Below are positions 1 to 15,200 of a stretch of DNA of 64,000 bases, piece after piece. Within the stretch, counting starts at the first letter, position 1; the number at the start of each line of letters is the position of its first letter. The notes below the pieces were generated by a model, which had not been told where the DNA came from, did not search any database, and saw only the letters and a list, made by a program, of their open reading frames with translations. Position numbers and translations under genes: made by a program. Location of the stretch: positions 83,538,890 to 83,602,889 of the forward strand of contig OY740774.1 of assembly GCA_963513935.1 (NCBI GenBank). Reading direction: 5' to 3'. The DNA is from Aphrophora alni (lineage: Eukaryota > Arthropoda > Insecta > Hemiptera > Aphrophoridae).

Positions 1-43
1 ATATAAAATAAATATGTTTAATACTTTGATATTGTTTTCGCAG

Positions 44-203
44 CTTTGGAGATGATGGGTCCTCGGTATCGTACTTTTGCAGGAATGGTAATCTGTATGT
101 TTTTTGCCTTGGCTATGTCTCTCCTTGCCTTACTTGGATATATATTAAGAAATTGGTACACACTGTCACTAGCTACATCTGTGCCTCTACTACTATTGTT
201 CAG
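44..203 (+). CDS. SLC22-like transporter, exon (first in window)
   Basis: Acceptor CAG at 41-43, donor GT at 204. Encodes LEMMGPRYRTFAGMV and two hydrophobic stretches around an arginine-tryptophan-tyrosine turn (ILRNWYTL), matching membrane segments 5-6 of SLC22 proteins. The first two bases complete a codon from an upstream exon outside the window; the exon ends with two bases of a serine codon. Confidence 0.88.
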
Positions 204-3200
204 GTAATATTTTTAAGTTATTTAGAGATATAAATGTACTCTTAATGTGAAACCTAAGGGGCTCACTTATAGTGAGTATGGGTGTGGAAAACCTGAAGAG
301 TTCTAGAACAACAAAACTTTCTTCATGTAGTCTTGGGTTAAACCCCTCTCTTTTGTATTTCCTATCAAATCTATCTAAAACAACTCTTCTTCTCCTCCGA
401 CTCTGATGCTATTAAAATATTCAAAGGCTAGGAGTCTTTGTTTTATAATCTTATCTTAGTTTTTTACAAAGTGTTGATGACCGAAAGGATTATTAAAAAT
501 CTAGAAAAAAAGAAACACAATTTTATGGGAACATCCTTATACCAAATATTGTTTGGCCATTTCAATAGGCCACGAGTAATTTTCAAATAACCTATAGTTC
601 TACAAAACATAACTTTAAAAAATCTATTTGAATGTAAAATAAGTTAAAATAATGTAGTATTATCTCTGTATAGCTACTACTGGATCATACCAGAGTCTCC
701 AAGATGGCTGTTAAGTAAAAACAGAATTGATGAAGCTGAAGTGATTGTCCAACAAATGGCCAAAATAAACAGGAAATCAATTCCAGCTAATTTTTTGAGA
801 AAAATGCAGGTAACTTCAAGGTCTGAATACAATTTGCATGCTGTATGTTGTTTGTATATATTTATTTCTCTGTATGTATAGCTCTTAGTATTTGTTCAAA
901 TAGAAGTGTTAGTTTACAAATTATTTCATAATTTACAATGTTCTCAGGTTAATGTGTTAAATCATATCTACACCTACATAAGTTATATGATACGTTCATT
1001 TTTCTTATAGTAATGAGACCAAACAAAACTATTAATCACCAAACTCTCAGTTCAATAGTTGTCTGACAAAAAGTGAAAAACGTACGATGTGGTAGATTTA
1101 TATAAATAATATTTGTAATATTAAAAAAAGACTAAACATGTTTCATTTATCATAAACTTAACATAAGGGTAAATCGTATTTGATGAAATCGAGTTTAAAT
1201 GACAGCGGTTGAGCTTATTTTTAATTTTTTACTTGGAACTGTGCACAATGGTTTGGTTCCATTAATCTTTACTTCCACCTAAATTTGAACAAATTCGGTA
1301 GAACTGATTACATACAGCACTAAATAAATATTAAAATGGATTTCAATTTAGAAAATAATGTAAACTGTAGCCTATTAATAAATTAAAGTAAAACAATGGT
1401 AGGTCATTACTCGCTCTACCAACCCATAAATCATCATGCATGGTTAAACTTATAAAAACTATCACATCATTAATTTATTTGGTCATCCTCGTGCTATTGT
1501 ACAAGGCCTCTTGACATGTACAACAATAAATGTACTTATTCATCCTGCATTCATAATCATATAAATAAGCTTGAGATACGCATGACAGTGTTAATCACAT
1601 ACATATCATTTTAGAAATTAATTTAACATATTCTGACAATAATGACAACTGTACACAGTCATGGCCGATCAGAAATAGCAGTGCAAAACTAGTGACAGTG
1701 ATTACAAATTTCGAAGGCATGTTATTCGTCAACATTTGTTTGCGTTTCTAATCAATAAATTTCAGAAAATTTTATCAAAATCTGTAGAACCAATGAATAT
1801 TTTTGGTTTTTAATAACATTACATATTCCTTAATAATTTGTAAAACATCGTCATATCTCGAGCTTCAGTAAAAATTACGATAATATAACATTACCATTAT
1901 AATAGCTAAAGCTGTTTACATACTGTAAAATATACCCCACTGAAATTTCTTGATAATATTTTATAAAAGTAATTTTTAAATTTTTTAACTTTTAATTTTC
2001 TTGACTTACAATAACTACTTTAGGCTTAAATAAAAATCTGCATGAACAGAAAACAGTCTCAAAACTTGTTTACAAGTGATTTTTTGGATTTTAATTTACA
2101 AATCCCCTCTCCAGAGTTTTGGCTGTATCACTGATCATAGGCAAAAAAATTACTAAACAAATTCTTAGGTTTATCTAATATGTCATAGTAGATCTTGAAT
2201 TTCTTTTGATGTGTGATATAAATTGAACCATTCAAGCACAAAAAGGACAATTTAACATCAGGGGCTCACTATAGTGAGTACAGGCTTGGTAATTCCAAGG
2301 GACCTAGCTGGATCTACACCTTTTAACATGTAGTTTTAAGTTAGATTCCTCTCTTTATCTTTCCTATCAGGTCTCTCTTAATTAACTATTGTTCTTTGAC
2401 AACCCTGACGCTATTAGAGTATTTGAGGTATAGGAGTCTCTTATGTTAATTTATTCCTTTTTTTATAAAGTGATGATGACCGAGAGGTTTTTCTCTTTAA
2501 ACAACAAAAAAAGACAATCTCTTGATGTGTTAAAGGACATAATTTACTCAAGTTAAAAAAATAACTTAAACATTCTACTTAACCAAAAACTTAAATTGCA
2601 TCCAATCTCATATATTATATCAAATTTAAATTAACATTTAAAGAACTACGGTTTAAAATTAATGCACAATAAACTAGCTTCCTATTTTAAGCTTTAGTTA
2701 TCTAATGGAAGCAGAGCCGTACGGACAAAATAACTATCTGGCCATATTTTGTATTATTGTTGATTAGAGTCATGTATTATATTGTGTGTTGCACAGTGTA
2801 CAGTGTGAATGTGTAAGTTTTAGTTACTCATTTGCACCTGATAAAGAAGGTTGTGTACAGTGAATCAATGCTGTTTAAAAACTACAAAATTTGAATTGCA
2901 CAGACTTAATAATCATCATGAACGACCTGAAAAAAATTCCTGAAATTGAGTGAAGCAATATAACTACTAAAAATAAAAACTATTTTTATAAAATTTACAT
3001 ACCCAGTTTGTTCAGCAATAATTCAAAGACTTGATCTGTAGGTTGAACAATAGATCAAAGTTCATTATTCGTTCTGGATTAGTCTTTGGTATAAGCAGCT
3101 TTTACCGAAGAGACATTATTGTGATAGTTATAGATCATAATTTACCATCTAAAAAATAGGAAAATATATTAAATGTAAAGCTGATAAACCAGTATGAAAT

Positions 3201-6200
3201 AGTTAACTATAAGTGCAGTAAAGAAACTTTTCCCATTTCTCTAAATGCCTAAAAATTTGTTTCTTGGGTCTTTTAGGAGATGTTAAATTGAATTGGTAGA
3301 TCAAAGAGGTTTTATCCAGTAGAGTAAGTAGCACAAAATTTAATTTCAATTTATTAAATCAGCACATAACATTAAATCTTTATACAATCTGTAATTTTAT
3401 ATATCATAGCAGGAGCTTTGTCAGGATTAATCTTAACATTAATCGCAACCCTTTTTAAAATCCTCAGTTAAACCATACATATAAATAAACAAAATAACAG
3501 ACTATAAACAATCTCAAAACCATTACAATATCTAATTTATAAGGTCTTCCAAAAAAATTGTATGAGCCTTATCAATAATTTTATAATTAATTTTTACTCT
3601 AAATTGATCTATAAAGGTCTTATAATAATTAGGTATTTTATTATATAGTTTTAAACCCAAATATTGGTGATTTTTTCAAATAAATTCAGGCGTTAATTTG
3701 GGAGTCTAAAAAGTGTATGATGTCTAGTGTTATAGCTGTGTTCAAATATATTTATTGCTGGTATTTTTTCTTTAATTTGATGAACCCAAAACAAGGTTTC
3801 AAATATGTAAAGACCAGCCATAGAATAAATGTCTAGAACCCTAAAGAGATTTTTATATGAGGATTATGGTGTAGAATTTGTCATGGTTCTAATTATTCTC
3901 TTATGCATTAACACTTGAAGCAATCCCCGAAGAAAAATGCCACATCTTAAAATTGAGTCTAGATAATTACAACACACAGCATCAAGAGAAACACTGTCTC
4001 TTACATGCAGAAAAACCTAATTTCTTTTGAAGGAAATCCAGATGAACTTTCCGATTCATAATACAGTTGTTACACAGGTTTTCTGAACCTTATAATTGTA
4101 TAGAATGATGGTGGATGGACGGAATGTTGAAAATCACTTTTTCTGATGCCATGAACCGAGAAGCTCTGTCCAAAAACGGAAGTCAAAATGTTATGTGATT
4201 TACCAAACTTGCTCTATCCTTTATAGACGGGGTAAGGTAAAGTATTAAACTTTTTTAAATATTTATAGGAAATATATACAAGAATATCTTAAAGCTCTGT
4301 AGACATAACAACAAACAACTAAACAACCAAACAGCCATAACAACAATCTTAAATAAATAAGTAGATTAATTAAATAATGATGTACATAACATTATTTTAA
4401 AGCTTAGAACAATGCGGATGAGGTCTAGTTATTATAAAATAAAATAGTTCATTTTCATGTAGCTAAAGGTGAAAATTATTTAAAGTTCCAATTTATTGTC
4501 ATTTATATTATGTAAATATCAAACATGAAAAAACTAGACCACATTTTGCGTTGAGTTATTTGGAAAAGAAGGTATTTTTAATAGTTCCAGATAAAATATG
4601 GCGGGAAAAAAAATCAGATTTATTGTGAAAGTGTAATGTTTTTCACCACTACTAAGGAAAAGAGAATTTATGAAATTAATTTTTTTTTAATGTTTGGACG
4701 CCATAATCTGTAAAGACAGGTGAAACATAATTCCAAATTTATTATCCTAGGGTTGTGAGTTCTGAGGGAAAATGTACTTTGTAATAACAAAAAATATAGC
4801 TTCTGAAAATTCACATTTATTAAACATCAACATTAAAACAAAACAAGGTAAATTCTCTGCAAAGAAACACGCATAAGTTATTAACAAAGAGCATATTCAT
4901 AAAATCAATTATTAAAACACATGGTTTATTAAAAACGTTAATGAGCTCATTCGTTATTTCTATTATAAAAAACACAATTTAACTAAATGCTTTATCGTTT
5001 CTATTTATTTATCGAGATTAAAGCCTGTTACATCTTTTAAAGTCTGAAAAGATCTATGATAAAAAAGGTATTGGTGGATTAACTATTATGTGATTTTGTG
5101 ACACCACACTTTCTCTCTAAACATCTTAAAAACTATCATTAATTACTTTAGATTTTTCTTTTTTATTAACTTAATTTTAGTTCCTAAATAATAATATTCT
5201 ACTTTTATTCATTTAAACCTTTAAATATTTTTTATTAAATCATTTGTTTAAGCAACCAGTTTACCAATAATGTGTGTGATTACTTTTTAACCTAGTCTAC
5301 AGATTTTTTGCACCAACACTTTAAATCATTTTCCACTAACAAATTATACGTACTTTTAAATGAATTAATTTCGTTTACAACTTAAACTTTGTTTAAAAAA
5401 TGTTATTCAACTATAACTTAAAACATTTTACACAAATTCCAAATTTTCACATTATAGACATTATAAACTGAATAAGTGTAACATAGACTTTACTTCTCTC
5501 GCAATTAACCAGTTATAAAAATCCAACTCTAAGAAGGTTAACCAAAAAAAAAAAAAAAAAAAACAAAGAGCGGAATATTCTATTACTCTACCCATGTGCT
5601 TGTCTAATTTTTATTTATTATAAAAATGTTTATTAAAATGAAATACATACATTCCTGGTTCATATTATTATTACTAAACTGTAACCTAGACATATAAACC
5701 ATTTTACTTCATTTCCTACATAGAATATAAAACATACAAGTCATAAAAATAAAAATAAAATCATTTCAAACATCATACATAAAAATATCATATCAAAGTC
5801 CTTAAATATTAATCCTTATTTTTGAAACATATGTATCATTTTATATTCTAGTAAGTCAATATTAGCCACTTCTTATATAATTGTCTATTTGATGATCTAG
5901 TTGGCATCTTAGCAGATTATGTTCTAAAGTTATCTCCATTGAACCTCTTTCATTTTTCATAGAGTATATCTACATAATATGTCATTTAACAGCTAACATC
6001 TACTGATATAAACTTTCTTAATTTTGTACAGGCTAAGGTCTGCCAGGTTAAACGTTTCTTTTTTATGTTTGATTATTTATAAGTTTGTGAAAACAACAAT
6101 ATTACAGTAGCTTGTTAGCGCTAAATTTAGATGTGGAATTTGTGGCATCTGAAGAAGTTCATGCTAGCGTAATGAAATTTCTGTTCACTCCTGCTTATCT

Positions 6201-9200
6201 TTAATTAGATTTCTGGATGTCTGTAGAACTATTACAAATCATTTTATTTCGGCCGTGGATAAATTATATTTTGTTTGGCTCTATTTGTAGTTAAATAATG
6301 TTACAATGCGTTCATTAAAAGTGCAATTATAAAATAGTGTATGATAAATTGGTCAACAGTGATTAAACAGAATACAAAATAGTGCAATAACAACAAGAAA
6401 TAATAATAAAATAATGAAAATATTGGTAATCTAAACTATTACATTACTAAATATAGCATTAAAACATGATGTAAATACGACAAATGTTAAATATTCAAAA
6501 ACTAGACTGCACTGAGTGAATGAAACAAACTTGTTGAATACCACACCATACTGAATTCACTCATCAAGTAGAAAAACTCTGATAATAAAAGTGGTTGTAG
6601 TTTGTTTTTAAATCTCTTAACATATTTTTCTAATCTTATGTAGTTTGAAATTTGTTTAATGAAATGTTACATCAGCCTGTAAAGGAACCTTCTTGTAAAT
6701 ATTTAGCTTATGTGGCTGATGCCATAAAAATTTGCTCCTTTGGTGTTATAATCATGAAAATCTGTGTTATAAACGTGTTTACTTCTGAGCTAATTATATA
6801 AAATTGTCTAATCTGACATTTGCCATCATTTGTATATATGAAAACTGATACACAGCGTTTTGAGAGTATAAATCAAATGTCGTTACTAAGTATAAAAACC
6901 AAATCTAAAAATGTCACTCAGGATACTAAAAACTGTATTTATAACATTAAATGTGAATGTGACAGGGAATATATTGGCCAGACAAAAAGACCTCTAGATA
7001 TAAGAATTAAGAACATGTGATTAGTCCTTACGGATAAATCAAAAATAGTTAAACATATATGGTAAAAAAATCACAAATTTAATAAGGAAGAGGCAAAAAT
7101 AATACACCAGAAAAAAATTTATATAAAAGAAAACTAATTGAAGGCTCATATATAAAGCTATTAGAGAATCCTATCACCCAAACCAGTTTAAAAATAAGGC
7201 CATTATGTCTTCCATTAATAAAATATAAATTAAAATCAGAGATCAAAATTACTCTACTGTGACCGTCTCCACTTCTTTCGACCAGCTGGAAGCTCCGGCT
7301 GGCTGGAGACCGCATACACTTTAGTCGAATCTTGTCAGGATGGGCCAAGGAGTCGGGTTAGGACGTTAATAATCGCACGCAACGCAAGTTAAATTAAATG
7401 TTCTCTTTTATTTTAGCACCAAATTAGAATATTACAGAAATAATTATAATTTATAAAAAAGACATAACGGCTAGATAAAGCCTTAATAGTGGCCGAAAAA
7501 CATACCGATTAATTATATAGCACGTGGCCGAAAATTGACTGACCTCGTCCCTTAGCAGTCTGCCGTTCAACTTCCTTCTAGCGATTCTCGGAACAGACTC
7601 TGGCCCGGCTATCTGGTTCAAGCCCTCCACTCCTAGTCTCTCCCCCCTTCTACGTGATCTTGCACTGCTCAACAAAATTGCAAGTGCCAATTCATATTTT
7701 ATTATTTAGAATCCCTTCCCATTACATCCTAATTTATACTTATTATGGTTTTTATTTGGTGGGATCCTTGACTGGGCCACACTACGTTAAATAAGGATGA
7801 AATTTTGCTGTTTATTCTACAAGTGGGAATCCATGACGCAATTGAGGACTTAACTCTTGAAAGAGGGGGTAAAAGGCTGTTTACTCCGATAACAGTTAAG
7901 TCAACTTTCTCTTGGGTCCATTTCTTTACAATCAGTTACTTACCACCCTTTATCCCTGTATTGTGGTTTTATCTGATCACATTTGTATTTAGCCTTGTCT
8001 GGTTTTAGGCTTGATTTCTTTTCTTAGATTATAGATTTAGTTTTAGTTTCCAACATGGCCCTAGGCTTGGTGTTTTTCTCATTTATATTCTAGTTTTACA
8101 CTTGATAACAAGAATTGAATTATACTCTCTAAAAGTTGTGTATTAGTTTTCATATACAAAAACAATGGAAAATGTCCGATTAAACCATATTAATAATATA
8201 AACAATCCATCATTACCAAATAACTTCAACATCAGAATATATATAATCGTTTTGAAAATGTCAATAATTCTAAATCTTTAAATCTCTTCCTACAGGATTC
8301 CATCCATAACCCCAATTGCTCTTTCTTTTTCTATCTCTATCACTTTGTTGTTGTTGTTGTTTCCAATGGCAGACTATGTGAGAATCAACCCATGAGTTTC
8401 CTGGCATCCAAGTACAATTTAGGAAAATTCTTCGAAATCTGGTGCTCAGAACCAAGCCTGGGGCACCTCAAAAGATGTTCCCTATTCATTGGCTCCCCCG
8501 TTTGTCGGCACAACACACAAAGATCGGAATCCAGGACATGGATCCTCTTCAAGTGGGCCGCCAAACAATCATGTCCTGTGCCAAGGCGTAGATATGCAAC
8601 AGCCTCTTTATTAGGCTTGTTCTTGTTGTGTTGCCATTCGTTCTCTATGCACTTCCACCTCCTCTCACTTCCCGAGGCAGAGGCAAAGTTACTCGCGTCC
8701 ACAGCAAACCTTAAGCTGCACGTGTCTCCTGGGTGGTGCTAAATGAGTAACAGCGTTGGTACAACTGACATCCCTATCACTTAACTTGTAATATCTATAA
8801 GTCTGAACTGCAGCGAGCTAGCCATACACCAATTCGTAATATTTAAAACTACAAATTACAAAATAAGTAATATACAATACATTTTTGTATACTTTATGTG
8901 AAGAGTTTGGTGCAAGTTTATTAAAACAATTTAATATTTCAGGAAGAAACACAAAGGCTATCCGGGAGCAAGACCAATATACAGGACAAGATTAAAGCTT
9001 CCGCTACACCAATGGATATATTACGCTATCCAAATATAAGACGCAAGTTTTTCATTCTGGCATTTGATTGGGTGGCAAATGCAGTTGTTTATAATGGCTT
9101 GTCTTATAATACAACAAACTTGGGAGTTAGTGATTACCTGGCTTTCTTTATAAGTAAGTTTATATGCAAAAAAAGTAAACTTAGATGCATAGGTATAACA

Positions 9201-12200
9201 TTTTAAGGAGAAACATTGGGAGGGGGGAATAAATCAGCATTAGAAGATGAGAGGAAAAACTCAAGGCAGCTTTTTAAATATTTATTTTGTCAATATATTC
9301 ATTATAATATTATTACATTTTATATTAATAATTAATTTTAATTTTCACAAATAATTTGTCATTTCTTTCAAAACTGTCATTGTTATAATTGTATTAAAAA
9401 ATATTCACCATTTTCTTTTCAATGATTAGAAATTAGAGTTTGGAACCTCATGTTTTGATGTACACAATGGTTTCATTTCCCTACTATCTTAGAGGTATCT
9501 AAGTAGAGAGGAACTTAAAATCTTATTATACACCCCCTGAATTAACACCTCAGACTAGCGATGTTGATACTCGGGTGAAATGGATAATCGAATTAATCGA
9601 TTTCAAATGATTTCAATACTCGTATTATTATTTCGAAATCGAGTATCTGCACAAAATGATTTTGCACATCGGATTCGAACTCAGCTTTACCAATCAGCGA
9701 ATTACTAACGAATTACTATCGTCTTCTTGTTCCTAGTTACGAATATTTTAGTCCGAAATCGAGGATTTTAATAATCGAAACGTTCCGAGGATTTTGATGC
9801 TTGAATTCACCGAGTATTTTAATTCGAACTCACACATCACTACCTCAGACCAATTCCAGTGCCTTTAACAAATCCCAGAAGTTTGTCCATATCAATAATA
9901 TTTCTAACTGCTGAGTCCCAAATATTTTCCTCCTGAAATCAAGCTTCCCATAGTCAAAGAGTACATGTGTGCCATGCTCTGTATCCTACGATCAACAATT
10001 TTTGTACTTTTCATAATTTCTTTTTATTCTCTTTATAATTTCTTCATAAATTCCTCTTAAACCTATCCATATATTTTTTTCTCTGCACCTTGTCATAATC
10101 TTTCTTTAAATTGATAAATGACACCATCTCACTATCTTTTCTCAACGATCTGACTTAATACAAATTTAACATTCATAGTCGATCTTCCTTGTCTGAAGCC
10201 AAATTTGTTCTTCCCTGTTTCCTCAATTCATCTTTAAATTTTGTGTAATAGTAGTTTGACATAGATTTATTTGGTAACACAGCAAAGTCCTCTATAATTT
10301 TATGCTTTAGTTAGTTTCTTTATTATACAGAATGTTTCAAAAAGGTCTTTATCACTTTGTAAATTTATATAAATCTATCGAACTATTTACAGAGCCACTT
10401 TTGGTGTTTATTTTGTAGGAAAATAGATCAAGTTTTAACTCACATAGTGAATAGAACTAAATAGCACTACCGCAAGCACTAGCAACAGTTGTAACAAAGA
10501 TTGCTGCTTTCACTGGTCCCGATTGAGCTCCTTTGTTTTTAGGCTTGAAGAATTTTGGGACGACACTTGGTACTAAATTTTTTTACCAAATTTAGTAAAG
10601 ATCCTCTAAATTTTACTAAGATCCTCTCAGTAGGCCTACCATTTATGAGTAGCACAAGTGTTTTGATGAAACTGAGTGTTCAGTAAGTCATAAGAAATCC
10701 TCAGGGCATCTCTGTGTGTTTAACGATGTTGTAGAGCAAATGAGGTATAGCTTTGTTAACAGTCTTACAAAATCAACCTAGTGTGCTTCTAGTGAGCTGG
10801 GCGTTCCATGTGTGACTGTTTGGCCTGTGTTGAGAAAATGTTTGGATCTCAAACGATACAAATTATCAATGGTGCAAGAACTAAAAGACAATGATAGGGT
10901 TGCTCATATGGAGTTTTGTGCAGACAAGTGTTGGATTTAGGGCAATGAAAATCCACACAATCTTTGGAACATGTTCGTGATAGCCCAAAAGTGAATGTAT
11001 TTTGCGCCTTAAGCAAAAGCAAATTGTATGCCTCTTTCTTTTTTAAAGAGAAAACCATAAATGGAATAGTCTACCTAGATATGCTGGAAAACTTTTTAAC
11101 CCCACAGATTGATAAGGACAACCAAGAAGAAGTACCAGCAGGATGGGACACTACCGCACTACCTCACCGAGATCTGGGATTTCCTCAATAATCACTTTCC
11201 AGGTACATGGATGGGTCAAGGTTGGCCAATTGCATTGCCACCTCGTTCACCTATCTGACACCTCTCGATTTTTACTTCTGGGAATTTATGAAGGATAAAG
11301 TTTATGAAACACCCTTACCGGCTTCTCTCACTGAGCTCAGAGCAAAAATCTACACCGCAGTTGAAGAAGTTATGCCTGACATACTGCTGTGGGTTTGGCA
11401 GGAAATCGATTTCAGATGAGATGTCTGCAAAATGATCAATGGAAGTCACATTGAACTTAACTAACTATAAGGTAACTTGATGTATTTTGCTATAAAATCA
11501 TCATAATCAGCTCTGTAAGTAGTCCGAATAAATTTTTTATAAATTTACAAAGTCCTTTTAGAAGCATCCTGCATCTCAATTCTTCAATCTTCATGTATCA
11601 ACTTCCATATCACTTTATTTGCCTACATGTTTTCAACTTGTCTCATTATATGAAATATTTGTTTTATTTAATTTGTTATTAAGGTGCTGCTGTTGAGATA
11701 CCAAGTTATATAATTACTTGGTATGCCATGGATCGTTGGGGTAGAAGAAGTGTGTTGTGCCTTACAATGCTTTTTGGAGGAATTGCGTGTGTGTCTTGTA
11801 TGTTTGTACCTGAAGGTAAGTATTTCTGCTTAGTTTTGTTGATATTTATTTTACTAATTTCTATCATATACAACCTCTGTTATAAAAACACTGACTTCTA
11901 AAACCATAAAATGTTCACCAATACTACTCATAGGAGTAATATGGCATCATCTTCGGCACATTGAATATATAGTGTGACTATTAAGTTCTGCAACATATAT
12001 TTTTTATAACAATTGAAATACAAAATCTAAAACTAGGGAATCTTAGTTTCAATTATTCACTCTATTATCTGATGTATAACTTTTCACATACCTCTCCTGT
12101 TAGGAGTTGTGGGTCAACTCATTTATCTTAAATGGTAGAATATATTATTGGGGTATGAGGACTCAAGATATTTGTATATCAACGTAAGTTACTAGCAAGC

Positions 12201-15200
12201 CAAGCTAATGCTGTGTCTTCAATGAAGTTTAGAAATTTTTGCCCGATGCTAGCATGAGATTCATCACCTGGTTGTGAAACCCCAAATATAGCCCTTCTCA
12301 TAGCTTTGAGCTTTTCACATTCTAGGATATGCTTAGTAATCTTTTCAGACTCTTTATATAGCCCACAAACAGGTTCACTATTGATGATACAGAGTGTTAG
12401 CAGATGTTTACGAAGTGATTGTGTCCAGTTAGTAAAGTCATAACTTGTTTATGCAAAACCATAGTCCTTTGGTGAAAGTATCTTCCATTCCTGTATCTTA
12501 AGAATAGGGTTATGCCAAATTATTCCAAATGTATTTAAATAAGTTTTTAACAACTTACTGTGATATACTGAACAAATATATTTAGTATATCTGTACTATT
12601 CCAAATGTTGAGACGAGGACATAAAACCACTTCTTCACTAGTGTATGTAAGTGACATGTCACTCTAGAATCAATTATAGGACACAGAATTAATTATATTT
12701 TGTAGCCATTTAGCGAGGATGCTTATTGATGCCCTTACATAACAACACGAGATGCTCGCAATAAACACAATAAAATATATACTCTGTGAAATCTTTTATT
12801 GAATTAAACGCTGCTAGTCAATATTTTTCTGAAAACAGATTGCACATAAAAAACCAAACTACTGCTCGTTAAACTCAACAAAAAATACGACAACAGTGGT
12901 CCATATCTTACATTGGACGAGATAGCCATTGGAGAAGTGCACTCAACGAAGTTTCTAGTCCTCATAATAGACAATCAATTAAACTGGAGGGAACATATTG
13001 ACAGCTTATGTACAAATATATACCTATTGAGGACAGTGAAAACTTTTGGGATGGTTAGTACCCTGCATATGGCCTACTATGGGCTAGTCTTCCCTCATTT
13101 GAATTATGGGATTTTAGCGTGGGGAAATTCAACTTTAAAAATGTAAATCCAGTTTTCACACTACAAAAAAGAGCTGTGAGACTTGTAGCTGGCTTGAGAC
13201 AAATGGAATCTTGCAGACAAGCTTTTAAGGAGTTGTTAATATTAACCTTCCCATGTATCTGCTTCTTGGAAGTCATTATGTACTAGAAATACAATTACAT
13301 GCAGATTGTCAAAAGCCAAGTGCATAGATAACACCAGAAAAATAAATGACTTCCAACAGAGAGGGTGTAGACTTGAAATGTAAAAAATTTGGCTAATCAA
13401 ATTGGTATTATTCTCTTTAACAAACTTCCAAACAAATTAAAACAAATTCGGACATAAAAGTCTTTAGATATAGTCTGAGAAGGTTATTACTTTCTGGATC
13501 TTTCTATTCAATGGAGAAGTTTCTCTGCCACAGTTGGCATAATTGAGGCACAAGTAGATGTCACCTCTTGTTGCAACCTCAAATTTATGTTTTGTTAATT
13601 TTTTAAAGTGTAGGATGATCTCATCATATTTTTTTAAAACTTGATCGATGTCAATTTTGATATAACCAACTAATATGATGTAAACGACAATGTTTTGAAT
13701 GATTCCATTGAACTGTCATTTTTAGAACCACGACTAGGAATAATTTTCATTTTCTTTACTATTTGTTTTTGTGTATTGGTGTGTTAGAAACATATTAACT
13801 ATAACATTATTTCATTGTTGTTGTATGGTGGAGTAACAATTTATACGCTTAGTTTTATTATCAAAATTAACACAGTTTTATAAGATTTGTTCATTTTACA
13901 GATGCTGTTTGGGTCACAGTATCATTAGCCATGATTGGCAAATTTGGTATCGCTGCATCGTTTGCGGTATTTTATGTTTTTGTTGGGGAACTGTTGCCAA
14001 CTGTTTTGCGAAGTCAAGCTATGGGCATTGCTTCATTCATAGCAGGCATTGGTCTACTTGGATTCCCTTCTATTGTTAGTCTAGTAAGTGAAGAAATATA
14101 TTATATAGTGATACCATTTAAAAATACTAGAAGCAGCAGATAGGTAGATATATCTGATTTTTTAAAAAAATGTGTGTATCTACTCATTTTTTGCTGACAT
14201 CAATCTTGGTATTAACACTTTAACTATCAGATCCCAAGTGATACTCTACAATCACCAGCCATTTTTAGCATATTTTAAAGACTTTCTTTCGGCTACTTTT
14301 CAGCACTACTGCTGATAAATCAGCTGTTTGTGTTTAAACATATGATAATGAATTGTTGTCATGATAACAGGTGACAAGAAACCATTGTTTATATTCTTGA
14401 AACACAAGCTTCAGTTAATTTTCTTGCTATCATAAACTTATTTCTTAATTAAACGAAACATTTTGATAGCTTGTTCCTTTTAAACATTGTGGATAGTGAT
14501 AGTAACTGCACTATCATTGTAAATAATAATGCCAAAATTATTTTATATCTTAATTTAATTAAAAAGATATAACGACATCGTGTACACGAGTTGCATGCTC
14601 CTCATTTATGAATGTGGCAATTCCAAATTAATCCAGTTTTATCACACCTTTCTTTATTTAGGCTTGGGTTAGATCCTTTGCTTTCATCTTTCCTATCAGG
14701 TTTTAATTGATCAATGGTTGTTCTCTTCTGATTTTAACACTATTAGAGTATTCAGGGACTAAGGTCTCTATTCTATGTTCTTTTCTGTAAGGCGATGATT
14801 AAGAGATTTTTCTGATTTAAACAACAAGAAAAAAATGTTGTAATTATTTTATGTTTACTGTGAATTTTGACAGTCCTGTTCTCGATTGTTTATGGCAATA
14901 ATCTTATGGAGGAATAAGCAAAATGAGGCTATATCCAAGATATGCTTCAACTTGTTGGTCTACTTTATAAACTGCCGAACAGATTCTATCAAAATTTTTT
15001 ACGTTGTTATAACTAAAAACTACAATTTTAATTATAACTATCACTACAATCAGCAGGTTTAAAGAAGCTTGAGAAGTTAAAGGAAGAAGTTAGGTAGTTT
15101 AGTAATGCAACTTATTAATTTTTATGGTTAAAAAACTTGTCTAACGATTAGTAAAATCAAGCATACAAACTACATTTATGAACTAAGCCTACATCTCTAA

